DNA of 64,000 nucleotides from Blastococcus sp. TF02A-26 (GCF_003319125.1 NZ_QOHG01000019.1:1-64000), one strand, 5' to 3'; counted from the stretch's first letter, positions 47,290 through 56,009 are shown. A program made the numbers and translations. Notes: generated from the letters alone by a model not told the origin.

Positions 47290-48420
47290 GTGGCCCGGCA
47301 CCTGACCCTCGTGCCCGCCCCCGAGGACCCCCTCCAGCTGCTGGAGCCGCTGCGCGCCTGCCTGGCCGGCACCGCGCCGCTGGCCGTCCTGCCGGCCGGC
47401 CCGCCCGCCGCGGTGTCCGCCGCCCGCGCCGCGCTGCGCCCGGAGGAGCCCCTGGAGGACGGCGCCGACCTCGCCGTCGTGACCTCCGGGTCGACCGGGA
47501 GCGGGCGTGCGGTCCTGCTGCCCGCGAGCGCCCTGCGCGCCTCCGGGGAGGCCACCGCCGACCGGCTCGGCGGGCCGGGCGCGTGGCTGCTGGCGCTGCC
47601 GGTCTCGGCGGTCGCCGGGCTCCAGGTGCTGTGCCGCTCGCTGCTCGCCGGCACGACACCCACGGTCCTGCGCCGCGGCGAGCCGCTGGCCGCGGCGGTC
47701 GCGAGGATGCCGGCCGGCCGCCGCTACGCCTCGCTCGTGCCCACCCAGCTGCGCCGGTACCTCGGCGCCGAGCCCGACGCCCTGCGCGCGCTGGACGCCG
47801 TCCTGGTCGGCGGCGCGGCAACCGACCCCGGGCTGCTCGCCCGCGCGCGGGAGGCCGGCGTCGCCGTGGTGACCACCTACGGCATGACCGAGACCGCGGG
47901 GGGCTGCGTGTACGACGGGCGGCCGCTGGACGGCGTCGACGTGCGGGTGCGCGACGGCGGCGTCGAGCTGGGCGGCCCGGTCCTGGCGCTGGGTTACCGC
48001 GGGGACCCCGAGGGGACCGCCGGGGCCTTCGTCGACGGGTGGTTCCGCACGCGGGACGCCGGCGAGCTGACCGACGGCGTCCTCACGGTGCACGGCAGGC
48101 TGGACGACGTGGTCGTCACGGGGGGCGTCAACGTCGCCCCGCAGGCGGTCGAGGCGGTGCTGCGCGAGCACCCGGCCGTCGCCGACGCCGTGGTCTTCGG
48201 CCGCCCCGACGACGAGTGGGGGCAGCGGGTCGTGGCCGCCGTCGTCCCCGCCGCCGGCGCGGACGCGGGCCTGGACCAGCTGCGGCCCTGGGTCACCGAG
48301 CGGCTGGGAGCGCCCGCCGCACCGCGGGAGCTGCACCGCATCCCCGCCGTCCCGACGCTGCACACCGGCAAGCCCGACCGTCGCGGCGTCGCCGCGGCCC
48401 TGACCGGCGGGAGCCGCTGA
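47290..48420 (+). CDS. menE: o-succinylbenzoate-CoA ligase
   Basis: A 376-residue adenylate-forming enzyme that activates o-succinylbenzoate with ATP and CoA. It has the P-loop VVTSGSTGSGRAVLLPAS (about 63-80), TTYGMTETAGGCVYDG (about 195) and the C-terminal catalytic lysine in HTGKPDRRG. It is short for the superfamily, as actinobacterial MenE often is, because the N-terminal domain is reduced. GTG start; the upstream gap is only 40 bp and there is no strong ribosome site. Its stop is fused to the menA start (TGATG). Confidence 0.93.
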   Translation: MARHLTLVPAPEDPLQLLEPLRACLAGTAPLAVLPAGPPAAVSAARAALRPEEPLEDGADLAVVTSGSTGSGRAVLLPASALRASGEATADRLGGPGAWLLALPVSAVAGLQVLCRSLLAGTTPTVLRRGEPLAAAVARMPAGRRYASLVPTQLRRYLGAEPDALRALDAVLVGGAATDPGLLARAREAGVAVVTTYGMTETAGGCVYDGRPLDGVDVRVRDGGVELGGPVLALGYRGDPEGTAGAFVDGWFRTRDAGELTDGVLTVHGRLDDVVVTGGVNVAPQAVEAVLREHPAVADAVVFGRPDDEWGQRVVAAVVPAAGADAGLDQLRPWVTERLGAPAAPRELHRIPAVPTLHTGKPDRRGVAAALTGGSR

Positions 48421-49289
48421 TGGCCACCCCCGCGCAGTGGGTGGCCGGTGCCCGCCCGCGGACCCTGCCGGCCGCCGTCGCCCCGGTCCTCGTGGGCAGC
48501 GGCGCCGCCGCCGCGCTCGACGGCTTCCGCCTCGGCCCGGCGCTGCTGGCGCTGCTCGTCGCGCTGGCACTGCAGGTGGCGGTCAACTACGCCAACGACT
48601 ACTCCGACGGCCGCCGCGGCACCGACGCCGACCGGGTCGGCCCGATGCGGCTCGTGGGCTCGGGAGCGGCGTCCGCGCGGCAGGTGCTGGTCGCCGCGCT
48701 GATCTCGTTCGGCGTGGCCGCGGTCGCCGGCCTGGCGCTGGCGGCGGTGTCGAGCTGGTGGCTGGTCGCCGTCGGCGCGGTGTGCATCGCCGCGGCGTGG
48801 ACCTACACCGGCGGCCCGCTCCCCTACGGCTACCGGGCGCTGGGCGAGGTGTTCGTCTTCGTCTTCTTCGGACTGGTCGCGGTCGTGGGGACGACGTTCG
48901 CCCAGACCCGCACCGTGGAGGGGCTCGCGTTCGCCGCCGCGGTGGCGATCGGCCTGCCGATCGTGGCGATCCTGGTCGTGAACAACCTGCGCGACATCGC
49001 CGGTGACGCCGCCGTGGGCAAGCGGACCCTCGCGGTGCTCCTCGGCGAGCGCGGCACCCGGTGGGCCTTCGCCGGGCTGCTGGCCGGCACCTTCGTCGTC
49101 GTCGCCGCGATCGGCGTGGTCCGGCCCTGGGCGCTCATCGCGCTGCTCGCCGCGCCGCTGGCGGTGCCCCCGGTGCGGCTGGTGCTCTCCGGCGTCCGCG
49201 GGCCGGCGCTCATCGCGGGGCTGCAGGCCACCGGTCTGGTCACCCTCGCCACGGGCGTGCTCCTGGGCGCCGGGCTCGCCCTCAGCTGA
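48420..49289 (+). CDS. menA: 1,4-dihydroxy-2-naphthoate polyprenyltransferase
   Basis: A 289-residue UbiA-family membrane enzyme with about eight helices that joins the polyprenyl tail to dihydroxynaphthoate. The two aspartate motifs are NYANDYSDGRRGTD (about 56) and VVNNLRDIAGDAAVGKRTLA (about 185). The start N-terminus AQWVAGARPRTLPAAVAPVL is typical. The ATG shares one base with the menE stop. The 3' end overlaps the convergent EAL gene by 8 nt. Confidence 0.95.
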   Translation: MATPAQWVAGARPRTLPAAVAPVLVGSGAAAALDGFRLGPALLALLVALALQVAVNYANDYSDGRRGTDADRVGPMRLVGSGAASARQVLVAALISFGVAAVAGLALAAVSSWWLVAVGAVCIAAAWTYTGGPLPYGYRALGEVFVFVFFGLVAVVGTTFAQTRTVEGLAFAAAVAIGLPIVAILVVNNLRDIAGDAAVGKRTLAVLLGERGTRWAFAGLLAGTFVVVAAIGVVRPWALIALLAAPLAVPPVRLVLSGVRGPALIAGLQATGLVTLATGVLLGAGLALS

Positions 49290-50421
49290 CGCCGAAGGGC
49301 TCCGGGCGGCCGAACAGCCAGCCCTGGCCGCAGGCCACCCCGCGCTCCACCAGCGCCAGGTGCTCGCCCTCGGCCTCGACGCCCTCGGCCACCACGACGG
49401 CGCCGACGTCGCGGGCGAACGCCTGCATCGCCGCGACCAGCGCCTGCTTGGCCGGGTCGTGGTCCACGCCCGTGACCAGCGCGCCGTCGAGCTTGATCAC
49501 CTCCGGCTCGAGCTTGAGGACGTGCTGCAGCGAGGCGTAGCCGGCGCCCGCGTCGTCGACGGCCACCGGCACGCCCGCCTGCCGCAGCTCCCGGCGGGCC
49601 GCCAGGAGGGCGGGGTAGTCGTCGACCCGGCGGTGCTCGGTGACCTCGACCTCGATCCGGTCGCCGGCCGCGGCGAGGACGACGTCGAGCACCTCGCGGT
49701 CGGTCAGCGCCTCCGGGGAGAGGTTGACCGCCATCGGGACGTCGAGCGGCCGGTGCCGTGCCGCGGACAGCGCCGTCCGCAGCGCCAGCAGCTCCAGCTC
49801 GACGCTGCGCCCGGCGCGCGCCGCGGCGGCGAACACCCGGCCGGTGGGCCCGGCGGGGAACCGGGACAGCGCCTCGTAGCCGACGACGTCCTCGGTGCGC
49901 AGGTCGACGACGGGCTGGAAGACCGCCCGGATCTCGTCCGGACCCGGGGCCGCCCAGCCGCCCTCCTCGGCGGCGGCGGCCCCCAGGTGCTGGCCGAGCA
50001 GCTCGGCGAGGAACTCGACGAACCGCGCCGAGTCGGCGTCCAGGGCGGCGTTCTCCTCGCGGCCGACGCAGCACAGCATCCCGACCGTCCGGTCGCCGGC
50101 CACGGTGCGGACGGGCGCACCGACGTAGGAGCCGATGCCGAGCTCGCCGGTCACCGGCAGCTCCCGCGTCCGGGGATCGCGGCGGGCCGCGGTCACCACG
50201 GGCGGGAGCTCGCCCGACAGCACCCGGATGCAGTAGGTGTCCTCGATCGGCGCGGACACCCCCGGCCGGATCGGGACCGCCGACGGGTCGCCCACCACGG
50301 TGGTGACGACCTGCTGGTCCGGGGTGAACTCCGAGAGGTAGGCGACGTCGGTGCGCAGCCGGGCCCGTGCCGCGTCCAGCAGCTGCCGCACCCAGGGGTC
50401 GCCGATGTACGGGTCCGTCAT
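49282..50421 (-). CDS. GAF-EAL protein, likely cyclic-di-GMP phosphodiesterase
   Basis: A 379-residue soluble protein with an N-terminal GAF sensor (about 1-145) and an EAL domain (about 155-375). Residues needed for hydrolysis appear present: GYEALSRF, the asparagine in VNLSPEAL, EVTEH, the DDAGAGYASL metal motif, IKLDGALV and VVAEGVEAEGE. It should therefore be catalytically active rather than only a binder. ATG start. The gene is convergent with menA and is the last in a minus-strand run that begins with the Lrp-type gene upstream. Confidence 0.88.
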   Translation of the reverse strand: MTDPYIGDPWVRQLLDAARARLRTDVAYLSEFTPDQQVVTTVVGDPSAVPIRPGVSAPIEDTYCIRVLSGELPPVVTAARRDPRTRELPVTGELGIGSYVGAPVRTVAGDRTVGMLCCVGREENAALDADSARFVEFLAELLGQHLGAAAAEEGGWAAPGPDEIRAVFQPVVDLRTEDVVGYEALSRFPAGPTGRVFAAAARAGRSVELELLALRTALSAARHRPLDVPMAVNLSPEALTDREVLDVVLAAAGDRIEVEVTEHRRVDDYPALLAARRELRQAGVPVAVDDAGAGYASLQHVLKLEPEVIKLDGALVTGVDHDPAKQALVAAMQAFARDVGAVVVAEGVEAEGEHLALVERGVACGQGWLFGRPEPFGVS

Positions 50422-50488
50422 GCGCCCTCCCCCGCGCCCGGCCGGACCTCCGATCGGGTTCCGGTACCGGGCCTAGGTGACCAGGGTC

Positions 50489-50830
50489 TCAGACGTCGTC
50501 GTCGGCGTCGCCCGACAGGCGGGCGCGGAGTTCCTCGCGCGCGGTGCGCCGGGCGATGCTGCGCGCCGCGAGCGCGTCGGTGAGCCGGTCGCGGACACCA
50601 CGCAGCAGCACGTGGGAGACCGGCATCGACAGCAGCAGCCCGAACAGCAGCGCGGGGAAGCCCGGCAGGCCGGCGACCCAGATGATCGTGACGAGGGCGG
50701 CGGTGATCAGCACCCGGCCGACCGTGTACAGCGCCAGCGGCACCGCCACCCCCGGCGGGGTCGCCGGACCGCCGGTCGGGGCTCCGGGGACCGGGGCTCC
50801 GGGGGTGTCCGCTCCGGTCGCATCAGCCAT
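50489..50830 (-). CDS. DUF4229 small membrane protein
   Basis: A 113-residue protein with a proline/glycine-rich N-terminus, two membrane helices (PLALYTVGRVLITAALVTII and the segment after it) and a charged C-terminal tail starting LRGVRDRLTDALAARSIARR. This is the layout of the actinobacterial DUF4229 family, whose function is unknown. The ATG is preceded by GGGAGGG and overlaps the end of the Lrp-type gene by 8 nt, so the two are coupled. Confidence 0.8.
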   Translation of the reverse strand: MADATGADTPGAPVPGAPTGGPATPPGVAVPLALYTVGRVLITAALVTIIWVAGLPGFPALLFGLLLSMPVSHVLLRGVRDRLTDALAARSIARRTAREELRARLSGDADDDV

Positions 50831-51260
50831 GCCGGCCCTCCCACTTCGTCGAGAGCACCACCGTCGTCCGGGTGCGTGCGACTCCTCTGATCCGGTTCAA
50901 CGCGCTGATGGCCGCTTCCAGTGCCGGGATGTCGGTCACGCGGACCTTGAGGACGTACCCCTCGTTGCCCGCCACCCGCCAGCAGTCCTCGACCTCCGGC
51001 ATCGCGGCCAGCGCGGCCTCGACACCGGTCTCGTCGACCGAGTCGCTCTCGATGACGCCGATCAGGGCCGTGACGTCGAGCCCCACCGCCGTCGGCTCGA
51101 CCACCGCGCGGTAGCCGGTGATGACGCCCGCCGTCTCGAGCTTGCCGACCCGCTCGTGCACCGCCGGCGCCGAGAGGCCCACCTGCCGCGCCAGCTCGGC
51201 GTAGCTGGCCCGCCCGTTGGCCTGCAGCAGCTCGATGAGCCTGCGGTCGACCGCGTCGAT
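50823..51260 (-). CDS. Lrp/AsnC-family regulator with apparent non-standard ATC start
   Basis: A protein of about 145 residues: helix-turn-helix (DAVDRRLIELLQANGRASYA then ELARQVGLSAPAVHERVGKL) and an effector-binding domain ending ARTRTTVVLSTKWEGRHG. Upstream of the helix-turn-helix there is no ATG, GTG or TTG in frame for more than 25 codons. A good GGAGG (51266-51270) is placed 5 nt before an ATC at 51260, giving (M)DAVDRRLIELL, the usual N-terminus. Starting at the GTG at 51182 would delete the first recognition helices. Either ATC is used, as in rare cases such as infC, or the start has been mutated. Confidence 0.82.
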   Translation of the reverse strand: MDAVDRRLIELLQANGRASYAELARQVGLSAPAVHERVGKLETAGVITGYRAVVEPTAVGLDVTALIGVIESDSVDETGVEAALAAMPEVEDCWRVAGNEGYVLKVRVTDIPALEAAISALNRIRGVARTRTTVVLSTKWEGRHG

Positions 51261-51365
51261 GACGTCCTCCGTCCGGAATCGGCGCCGGATCGTCCGGCCC
51301 CGCCCCCGAGTATCGCCGCGGACGTACTGTTGTCGGTGCAGGGGGAGACGGAGAGGTGGCGCCGC

Positions 51366-51590
51366 GTGATTTTCCTGGTGTTCCTGGTGATGGCGATCGC
51401 CGTGGTCGTGCTCGTCATGCGGGCCGCGGAGAAGTCCGGCGGGGCCGGCGGCCCGGGTCCGGGCGCTCCCCGCGCGCCGCGTCGTCCGCGCCCGCCGCGC
51501 ACCACGCGCCCGCTGGCCCCCGACGACGACCCCGAGTTCCTCCGCGAGCTGGAGCGGCGCGCCCGCCGCGACGACGGCTCGCCGGCCTAG
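51366..51590 (+). CDS. small single-span membrane protein, unknown
   Basis: A 74-residue protein with an N-terminal membrane helix, VIFLVFLVMAIAVVVLVMRA, followed by a glycine/proline/arginine-rich cytoplasmic part and a short acidic-basic helix, DDDPEFLRELERRARRDD. The GTG start has GGAGAGG about 9 nt upstream. It is divergent from the Lrp-type gene and overlaps the next minus-strand gene by 4 nt at its 3' end. The family is not recognised. Confidence 0.65.
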   Translation: MIFLVFLVMAIAVVVLVMRAAEKSGGAGGPGPGAPRAPRRPRPPRTTRPLAPDDDPEFLRELERRARRDDGSPA

Positions 51591-51901
51591 GCGGCGCGGC
51601 CGCCGAACAGCCGGCGCCAGCGCGCGGCACGCTCCGGCCTCCGTGCGGGCTGCGGAGCGGGTTCGGCGGCGGTGGTCCCGGGCCAGCCCACGGGTGACCC
51701 GCCCGGCGCTCCGTCGTCCTCCCGGCCCGGCCAGCCGACCGGGCCGCCGTGCCGCTCGCCGGCCTCGTCCGCGTGCCGGGGACCGCTGCCGTCGGGGCCC
51801 CGTCGGGCGAGCGCAGCCGCGACGACGGGGTCCACGTCGGCGCCCGTTGCCGCCGCGTGCCTACCCACAGTGATCAGTCCCGTGCTGGTCCATGGCGGCA
51901 T
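51587..51901 (-). CDS. hypothetical proline/glycine-rich protein
   Basis: A 104-residue protein (or 93 if the GTG at 51868 is used) with a helical start, GRHAAATGADVDPVVAAALA, a low-complexity middle in which GWPG occurs twice (GGPVGWPG and GSPVGWPG), and a basic end, RRPERAARWRRLFGG. The repeated module and basic tail suggest a real gene. The ATG at 51901 sits between two overlapping inverted repeats. It follows the ccs operon terminator on the same strand. Confidence 0.5.
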   Translation of the reverse strand: MPPWTSTGLITVGRHAAATGADVDPVVAAALARRGPDGSGPRHADEAGERHGGPVGWPGREDDGAPGGSPVGWPGTTAAEPAPQPARRPERAARWRRLFGGRAA

Positions 51902-51916
51902 TGCAGCACGGACCAG
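51880..51916 (-). repeat. two mutually exclusive inverted repeats around a start codon
   Basis: CCGTGCTG (51880-51887) can pair with CAGCACGG (51904-51911), while CTGGTCC (51885-51891) can pair with GGACCAG (51910-51916). The two stems share bases on both sides, so only one can form at a time. The ATG at 51901 lies in the loop of either. Confidence 0.45.
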
Positions 51917-51962
51917 GTGGTCACGTCACCCGCCCGCGCGCTCGCACGAGTCCGACATCACC

Positions 51963-51997
51963 CGGAGTGACCACTCCGACCCGGCCGCGGGGGCCGG
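51963..51997 (-). terminator. double hairpin behind the hem-ccs operon
   Basis: CGGAGTG-AC-CACTCCG (51963-51978) and CCGGCC-GCGGG-GGCCGG (51981-51997) are two stems starting 6 nt after the ccsB stop. They probably end the long minus-strand transcript. Confidence 0.6.
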
Positions 51998-52002
51998 TGG
52001 GG

Positions 52003-52965
52003 TCAGACGCCGGCGTAGCTGTGCAGGCCGGTGGACACCATGTTCACGTAGAGCAGGTTGAAGATCATGACACCCAGGCCGACGACGTTGACCCAGGCGG
52101 CCGGCCTGCCCCGCCAGCCGGCGGTCGTACGGGCGTGCAGGTAGGCGGCGTAGACGACCCAGGCGATGAAGGCCCACGTCTCCTTGGGGTCCCAACCCCA
52201 GAACCGCCCCCAGGCGCTCTCCGCCCAGATCGCGCCGGCGATCACGGCGAACGTCCAGATCGGGAAGCCGAAGACGGCGGTGCGGTGGGCGACGCGGTCG
52301 ATCGCGGCGGGGGCCGGCAGGCGGTCGAGCAGACCCCCGGTCTCCGCGGTGCCGGCGGCGACCCGGGCGTCGTGCCGCAGCCGCAGCAGGTACATCACGC
52401 TGGCGATGCCGCTGACGAAGAAGATGCCGAAGCCCAGGATCGCCGTGCTCACGTGGACGGCCAGCCAGCTCGAGCGCAGCGAGGCCACCAGCGGGCCGGC
52501 CTCGGCGTACAGGAACAGGCCGATCCCGACCATCGAGAGCACGACCGGCGCGAGGACGAAGACCCCGAGGTGCCGCAGCGCCGGCCGGCGCACGGCGAGC
52601 ACGGTGAAGGACACGACCGCGACGAGCACCACCGCGGTGGCGAACTCGTACATGTTGCCCCAGGGCAGCCGGTCGGTGGCCAGCCCGCGGAACAGCAGCA
52701 CGCCGGCGTGGGTGAGCGCCCCGAGCAGCGTGAACACCATGGCCGCGACGCCGTAGCGGCGGACCGTCGGCGGCTCCGCGGCCCCGGTGGCGGCGGGCGC
52801 GGCCGGCTCGACGGGCGCACCGGCGCCGACCAGCTCGCGGGTGGCCGCGGGACGCCGTCCGAAGGCCAGCTGCGCGCAGAAGGCGACGACGGCCAGCGAG
52901 TACAGGCCGACGCTGACGGAGAACAGCGTGTCCGAGAGGTCGGCCAGGGTGGTGTCGACGGTCAC
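52003..52965 (-). CDS. ccsB: cytochrome c biogenesis protein CcsB (CcsA-type haem handling)
   Basis: A 320-residue polytopic protein of system II cytochrome c maturation. The tryptophan-rich haem loop is GRFWGWDPKETWAFIAW (about 250), and conserved histidines lie in neighbouring helices (for example ALTHAGVLL and WLAVHVSTAI). About eight membrane helices. With ResB it moves haem across the membrane and attaches it to CXXCH proteins. The GTG start overlaps the resB stop (GTGA). It is the last gene of the hem-ccs operon. Confidence 0.94.
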   Translation of the reverse strand: MTVDTTLADLSDTLFSVSVGLYSLAVVAFCAQLAFGRRPAATRELVGAGAPVEPAAPAATGAAEPPTVRRYGVAAMVFTLLGALTHAGVLLFRGLATDRLPWGNMYEFATAVVLVAVVSFTVLAVRRPALRHLGVFVLAPVVLSMVGIGLFLYAEAGPLVASLRSSWLAVHVSTAILGFGIFFVSGIASVMYLLRLRHDARVAAGTAETGGLLDRLPAPAAIDRVAHRTAVFGFPIWTFAVIAGAIWAESAWGRFWGWDPKETWAFIAWVVYAAYLHARTTAGWRGRPAAWVNVVGLGVMIFNLLYVNMVSTGLHSYAGV

Positions 52966-54632
52966 GGGGTGGGGACCTCCGGGTCCGGGTGGGCCCCGCC
53001 GGACGGCGGGGTCGGGGATGCGGGAGCACGGGCGGCGAGCGCGACCCGCAGCTCGTCGACCAGGGCGGTGAAGCGTTCCCCGCCCTCGCCGCCGCCCCGC
53101 GTCAGCGAGCCGACGGTCAGCACGGTACCGCCGCCCCCCGGAGCGGGGGCGGCGCGGGCGAAGACCCGCTCGCGGCGCAGCAGGAGCATCGCCAGCAGGC
53201 CCACGAGGACGGCGATCGCGGCGACGAGCACCCACACCTGTCCCGGGTCGTGCGACACCTGCAGGGCGGCGAACTGGGAGTAGCCGGAGAAGGTGATCGC
53301 GGTGCCGTCGGGGAGCGTGAGGGTCTCCCCCACGGCGAGGTTGGCCGAGCCGACCTCCTCGAGGGCGCCGCGGTCGATCTGCTCCTGGTCGATGGCGTAC
53401 ACCGACTGCGGGCGGCCCGAGTCCAGGCCGAGGTAGCCCTGGTAGGCGATGAGCGCGACCTGCGGCTCGAGCGGGCGGGGGTCGATGCTGGTCAGGATGC
53501 CGTCGCGGACGACACCGGTCGGCGCGAAGAAGCCCTGGATCGCCAGCTGGGAGTCGGCATCGGCACCCAGGTCGGGGAACTTCGCCGCGCCCTCGCTCGC
53601 CATCGTCGACTGGTTCGTCGGGAGGAACGGCGCGGGGACGTCGGTGAACGTCTGACCCGTCGGCGTCGTCACGGTGAACGTCGGCGCGTAGCCGTGGCCG
53701 GTGACGTAGACCCGGTCACCGTCGGCGCGCAGCGGGTCGTTGACGCCGATGGTCCGCGCCTCGCCCTCCTCGTCGGGTCCGCCGAACCGGATGTCGGCGC
53801 GGAACGAGGCGGCGGTGAGGTCGGTCTCGTACTCCGCGCGGAAGTCCTCCAGGTCCACGCACAACGGGCTGAGGTCCTCCCCGTCCACGAGCGGTCCGGC
53901 GGAGTAGGTGTCGTACTGCTGGAAGCTGTTGCAGAACCCGTCGCCCTCGACGACCAGGATGCTGCCCTCGTACCCCCACAGCTTCCCGCCGGCCAGCGCG
54001 AGGAGCAGGCCGACCAGGGAGAGGTGGAACAGCAGGTTGCCGGCCTCCTTGAGGTAGCCCTTCTCGGCGGAGAGCTCGGCCCCGGTGCCGCTGGACCCGG
54101 CGGGATCGGTACCCGCGGTCCCCCGGCGGACGACGCGGAAGCGGCGCACCCGCAGCTCCTCCTCGACCACGTCGAGGGCGGCCATGCCGTCGAGCGGGGT
54201 GTCCAGCCGCCCCGAGTCCGGCAGCCGCAGCAGGTTCCGCGGCGCCGGCGGCGGTGGGGTGCGCAGGGCGCGGTAGTGCTCCGCGGCACGGGGGAGGACG
54301 CAGCCGACGAGCGAGACGAACAGCAGCAGGTAGACCGCGGCGAACCACGGCGAGCTGAAGACGTCGAACAGGTAGAGCCGGTCCAGCACCGGCGCCAACG
54401 TCGGGTGGTCGGCGAAGTACTGCGCGACGTTGGACTGCGACAGCGAGCGCTGCGGCAGCAGCGACCCGGGGATGGCGGCCAGCGCGAGCAGGAAGAGCAG
54501 GATGATCGCCGTCCGCATGGCGGTCAGCCGGCGCCACCACCGGACCCACAGGTTCCAGGCACGCCGGCCGGCCGAGGGGCGGGCCGGCGGGGGCGGGGCC
54601 GCGGCCTCGCGCGGCGGGGCGGTCACGGTCAC
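52962..54632 (-). CDS. resB: cytochrome c biogenesis protein ResB
   Basis: A 556-residue partner of CcsB. Membrane helices are at about residues 38-60, 90-115 and 185-205, followed by a large extracytoplasmic domain and a last helix, VWVLVAAIAVLVGLLAML, near residue 475. Family features are IPGSLLPQR and EKGYLKEAGNLLFHLSLVGL with a haem-coordinating histidine. The C-terminal about 60 residues are a proline-rich tail. The GTG at 54632 overlaps the ccdA stop; a second GTG 6 nt later is possible. Confidence 0.93.
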   Translation of the reverse strand: MTVTAPPREAAAPPPPARPSAGRRAWNLWVRWWRRLTAMRTAIILLFLLALAAIPGSLLPQRSLSQSNVAQYFADHPTLAPVLDRLYLFDVFSSPWFAAVYLLLFVSLVGCVLPRAAEHYRALRTPPPPAPRNLLRLPDSGRLDTPLDGMAALDVVEEELRVRRFRVVRRGTAGTDPAGSSGTGAELSAEKGYLKEAGNLLFHLSLVGLLLALAGGKLWGYEGSILVVEGDGFCNSFQQYDTYSAGPLVDGEDLSPLCVDLEDFRAEYETDLTAASFRADIRFGGPDEEGEARTIGVNDPLRADGDRVYVTGHGYAPTFTVTTPTGQTFTDVPAPFLPTNQSTMASEGAAKFPDLGADADSQLAIQGFFAPTGVVRDGILTSIDPRPLEPQVALIAYQGYLGLDSGRPQSVYAIDQEQIDRGALEEVGSANLAVGETLTLPDGTAITFSGYSQFAALQVSHDPGQVWVLVAAIAVLVGLLAMLLLRRERVFARAAPAPGGGGTVLTVGSLTRGGGEGGERFTALVDELRVALAARAPASPTPPSGGAHPDPEVPTP

Positions 54633-55432
54633 AGCGACGACTCCCCGAGCCCGGTCTCGGCCAGCCAGGAGCGCAGCCACTCCATCATCTCGGTCCAGGC
54701 GCCGGTGACCAGCAGGACGCCGACGAGCACGAGCAGCCCGCCGCCGACCCGCGTCACCGTCCGGGCGTGCCGGCGCAGCAGGTCGGTGGCCCCCAGCGCC
54801 CAGCGCGCACCCAGCGCGACCAGGACGAAGGGGACGCCGAGGCCGAGGCAGTACGCGACGGAGAGGAAGGCACCGCGGCCCGCGGTGCCCTCCGAGTAGG
54901 CGAGGGTGAGGACGGCGCCCAGGGTCGGCCCCAGGCACGGCGTCCAGCCCAGCCCGAAGACGACGCCCAGGAGCGGTGCCCCGAGCAGCCCGGTGGCCGG
55001 GCGCATCGACAGCCGCTTCGTGCGCTGCAGCAGCGGTAGCCAGCCCAGGAAGCCCAGCCCGACGAGGATCACCACGACGCCCATGACCCGGGTGATCACG
55101 TCGTTGTGCACCAGCAGCAGCCGGCCGAGGCTCCCGGCCGCGGTGCCGAGGGCGACGAAGACGGCGGTGAAGCCCAGCACGAACAGCAGCGCGCCCAGCA
55201 CCATCTGCCGGCGGCCGGTGCGCTGGTCGACCGCGGTCGCCGTGCCCCCGCCGGTCCCGGCAGCGGCGTCGCGGTCCCCGGAGCCGGCGAGGCCGGCGAC
55301 GTAGGAGAGGTAGCCGGGGACCAGGGGCAGCACGCACGGCGAGGCGAAGCTGATCAGACCCACGAGCGCCGCGACGGCGGCGGCGACGAGCAGCGGGCCG
55401 TCGGTGACCAGGCCCTCGAAGGTGTCCCCCAC
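54629..55432 (-). CDS. ccdA: cytochrome c biogenesis protein CcdA (thiol-disulfide transmembrane carrier)
   Basis: A 267-residue DsbD-type membrane protein with six helices that carries reducing power across the membrane to keep apocytochrome cysteines reduced. The active cysteines are C33 in FASPCVLPLVPGYLSY and the one in GWTPCLGPTLGAVL (about residue 163). The GTG start lies 1 nt after the tlpA stop, and the stop overlaps resB, so it is tightly coupled on both sides. Confidence 0.95.
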   Translation of the reverse strand: MGDTFEGLVTDGPLLVAAAVAALVGLISFASPCVLPLVPGYLSYVAGLAGSGDRDAAAGTGGGTATAVDQRTGRRQMVLGALLFVLGFTAVFVALGTAAGSLGRLLLVHNDVITRVMGVVVILVGLGFLGWLPLLQRTKRLSMRPATGLLGAPLLGVVFGLGWTPCLGPTLGAVLTLAYSEGTAGRGAFLSVAYCLGLGVPFVLVALGARWALGATDLLRRHARTVTRVGGGLLVLVGVLLVTGAWTEMMEWLRSWLAETGLGESSL

Positions 55433-55433
55433 C

Positions 55434-56009
55434 TCAGCCCTCCGCGATCAGCCGGTCGAGGACGGCGCGCAGGTCCTCCTGCGAGATCTGCGCGGTGTAG
55501 ACGGCGGCGACCCGGTACTCGCGGTCGAGCACGATCGTGGAGGGGACGGCGTTGGCGGGGTAGTTCCGGAAGGCCAGCGCCACCTCGCCCCGCGGGTCGA
55601 ACAGCGACGGGTACTCGATGCCGTTGGAGTCCAGGAACGCCTGGGCCAGCTGCTCGTCGTCCTTGACGGTGAGCCCGAGGAACTCGACGCCCTCCTGGCG
55701 GACCTCCGAGTAGACCTCCTGGAACTCCGGCGTCTCCACCCGGCAGGGCGGGCACCAGGAGCCCCAGAAGTTCAGGACGGCGATGTCGCCGGCGAGCTCC
55801 GTCGAGTCGAAGTCGCCACCGCCGAGCAGGTCCCCGGTGAACTCCGGCGCGGTCGCCCGCTCGCCCTCGGGGATGACCTCGCCGGCCGGGGTGCCGGCCT
55901 GGAAGCGGAACTGCCCGCCGTTGTTGACGTCGACCGCGGAGCCCTCGCCGGTCGTGCAGCCGGCCGCGAGCAGCAGGGCACCCACCAGTGCGGGCAGGAC
56001 GCGCCTCAT
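55434..56009 (-). CDS. TlpA/ResA-type thioredoxin lipoprotein
   Basis: A 191-residue extracytoplasmic thiol-disulfide oxidoreductase. The signal ends in the lipobox LLLAAGC with lipidated C18, and the thioredoxin motif is WCPPC within NFWGSWCPPCRVETPEF (about 85). It likely takes electrons from CcdA and reduces the haem-binding cysteines of apocytochrome c, as ResA does. The ATG overlaps the phosphatase stop (ATGA). Confidence 0.92.
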   Translation of the reverse strand: MRRVLPALVGALLLAAGCTTGEGSAVDVNNGGQFRFQAGTPAGEVIPEGERATAPEFTGDLLGGGDFDSTELAGDIAVLNFWGSWCPPCRVETPEFQEVYSEVRQEGVEFLGLTVKDDEQLAQAFLDSNGIEYPSLFDPRGEVALAFRNYPANAVPSTIVLDREYRVAAVYTAQISQEDLRAVLDRLIAEG

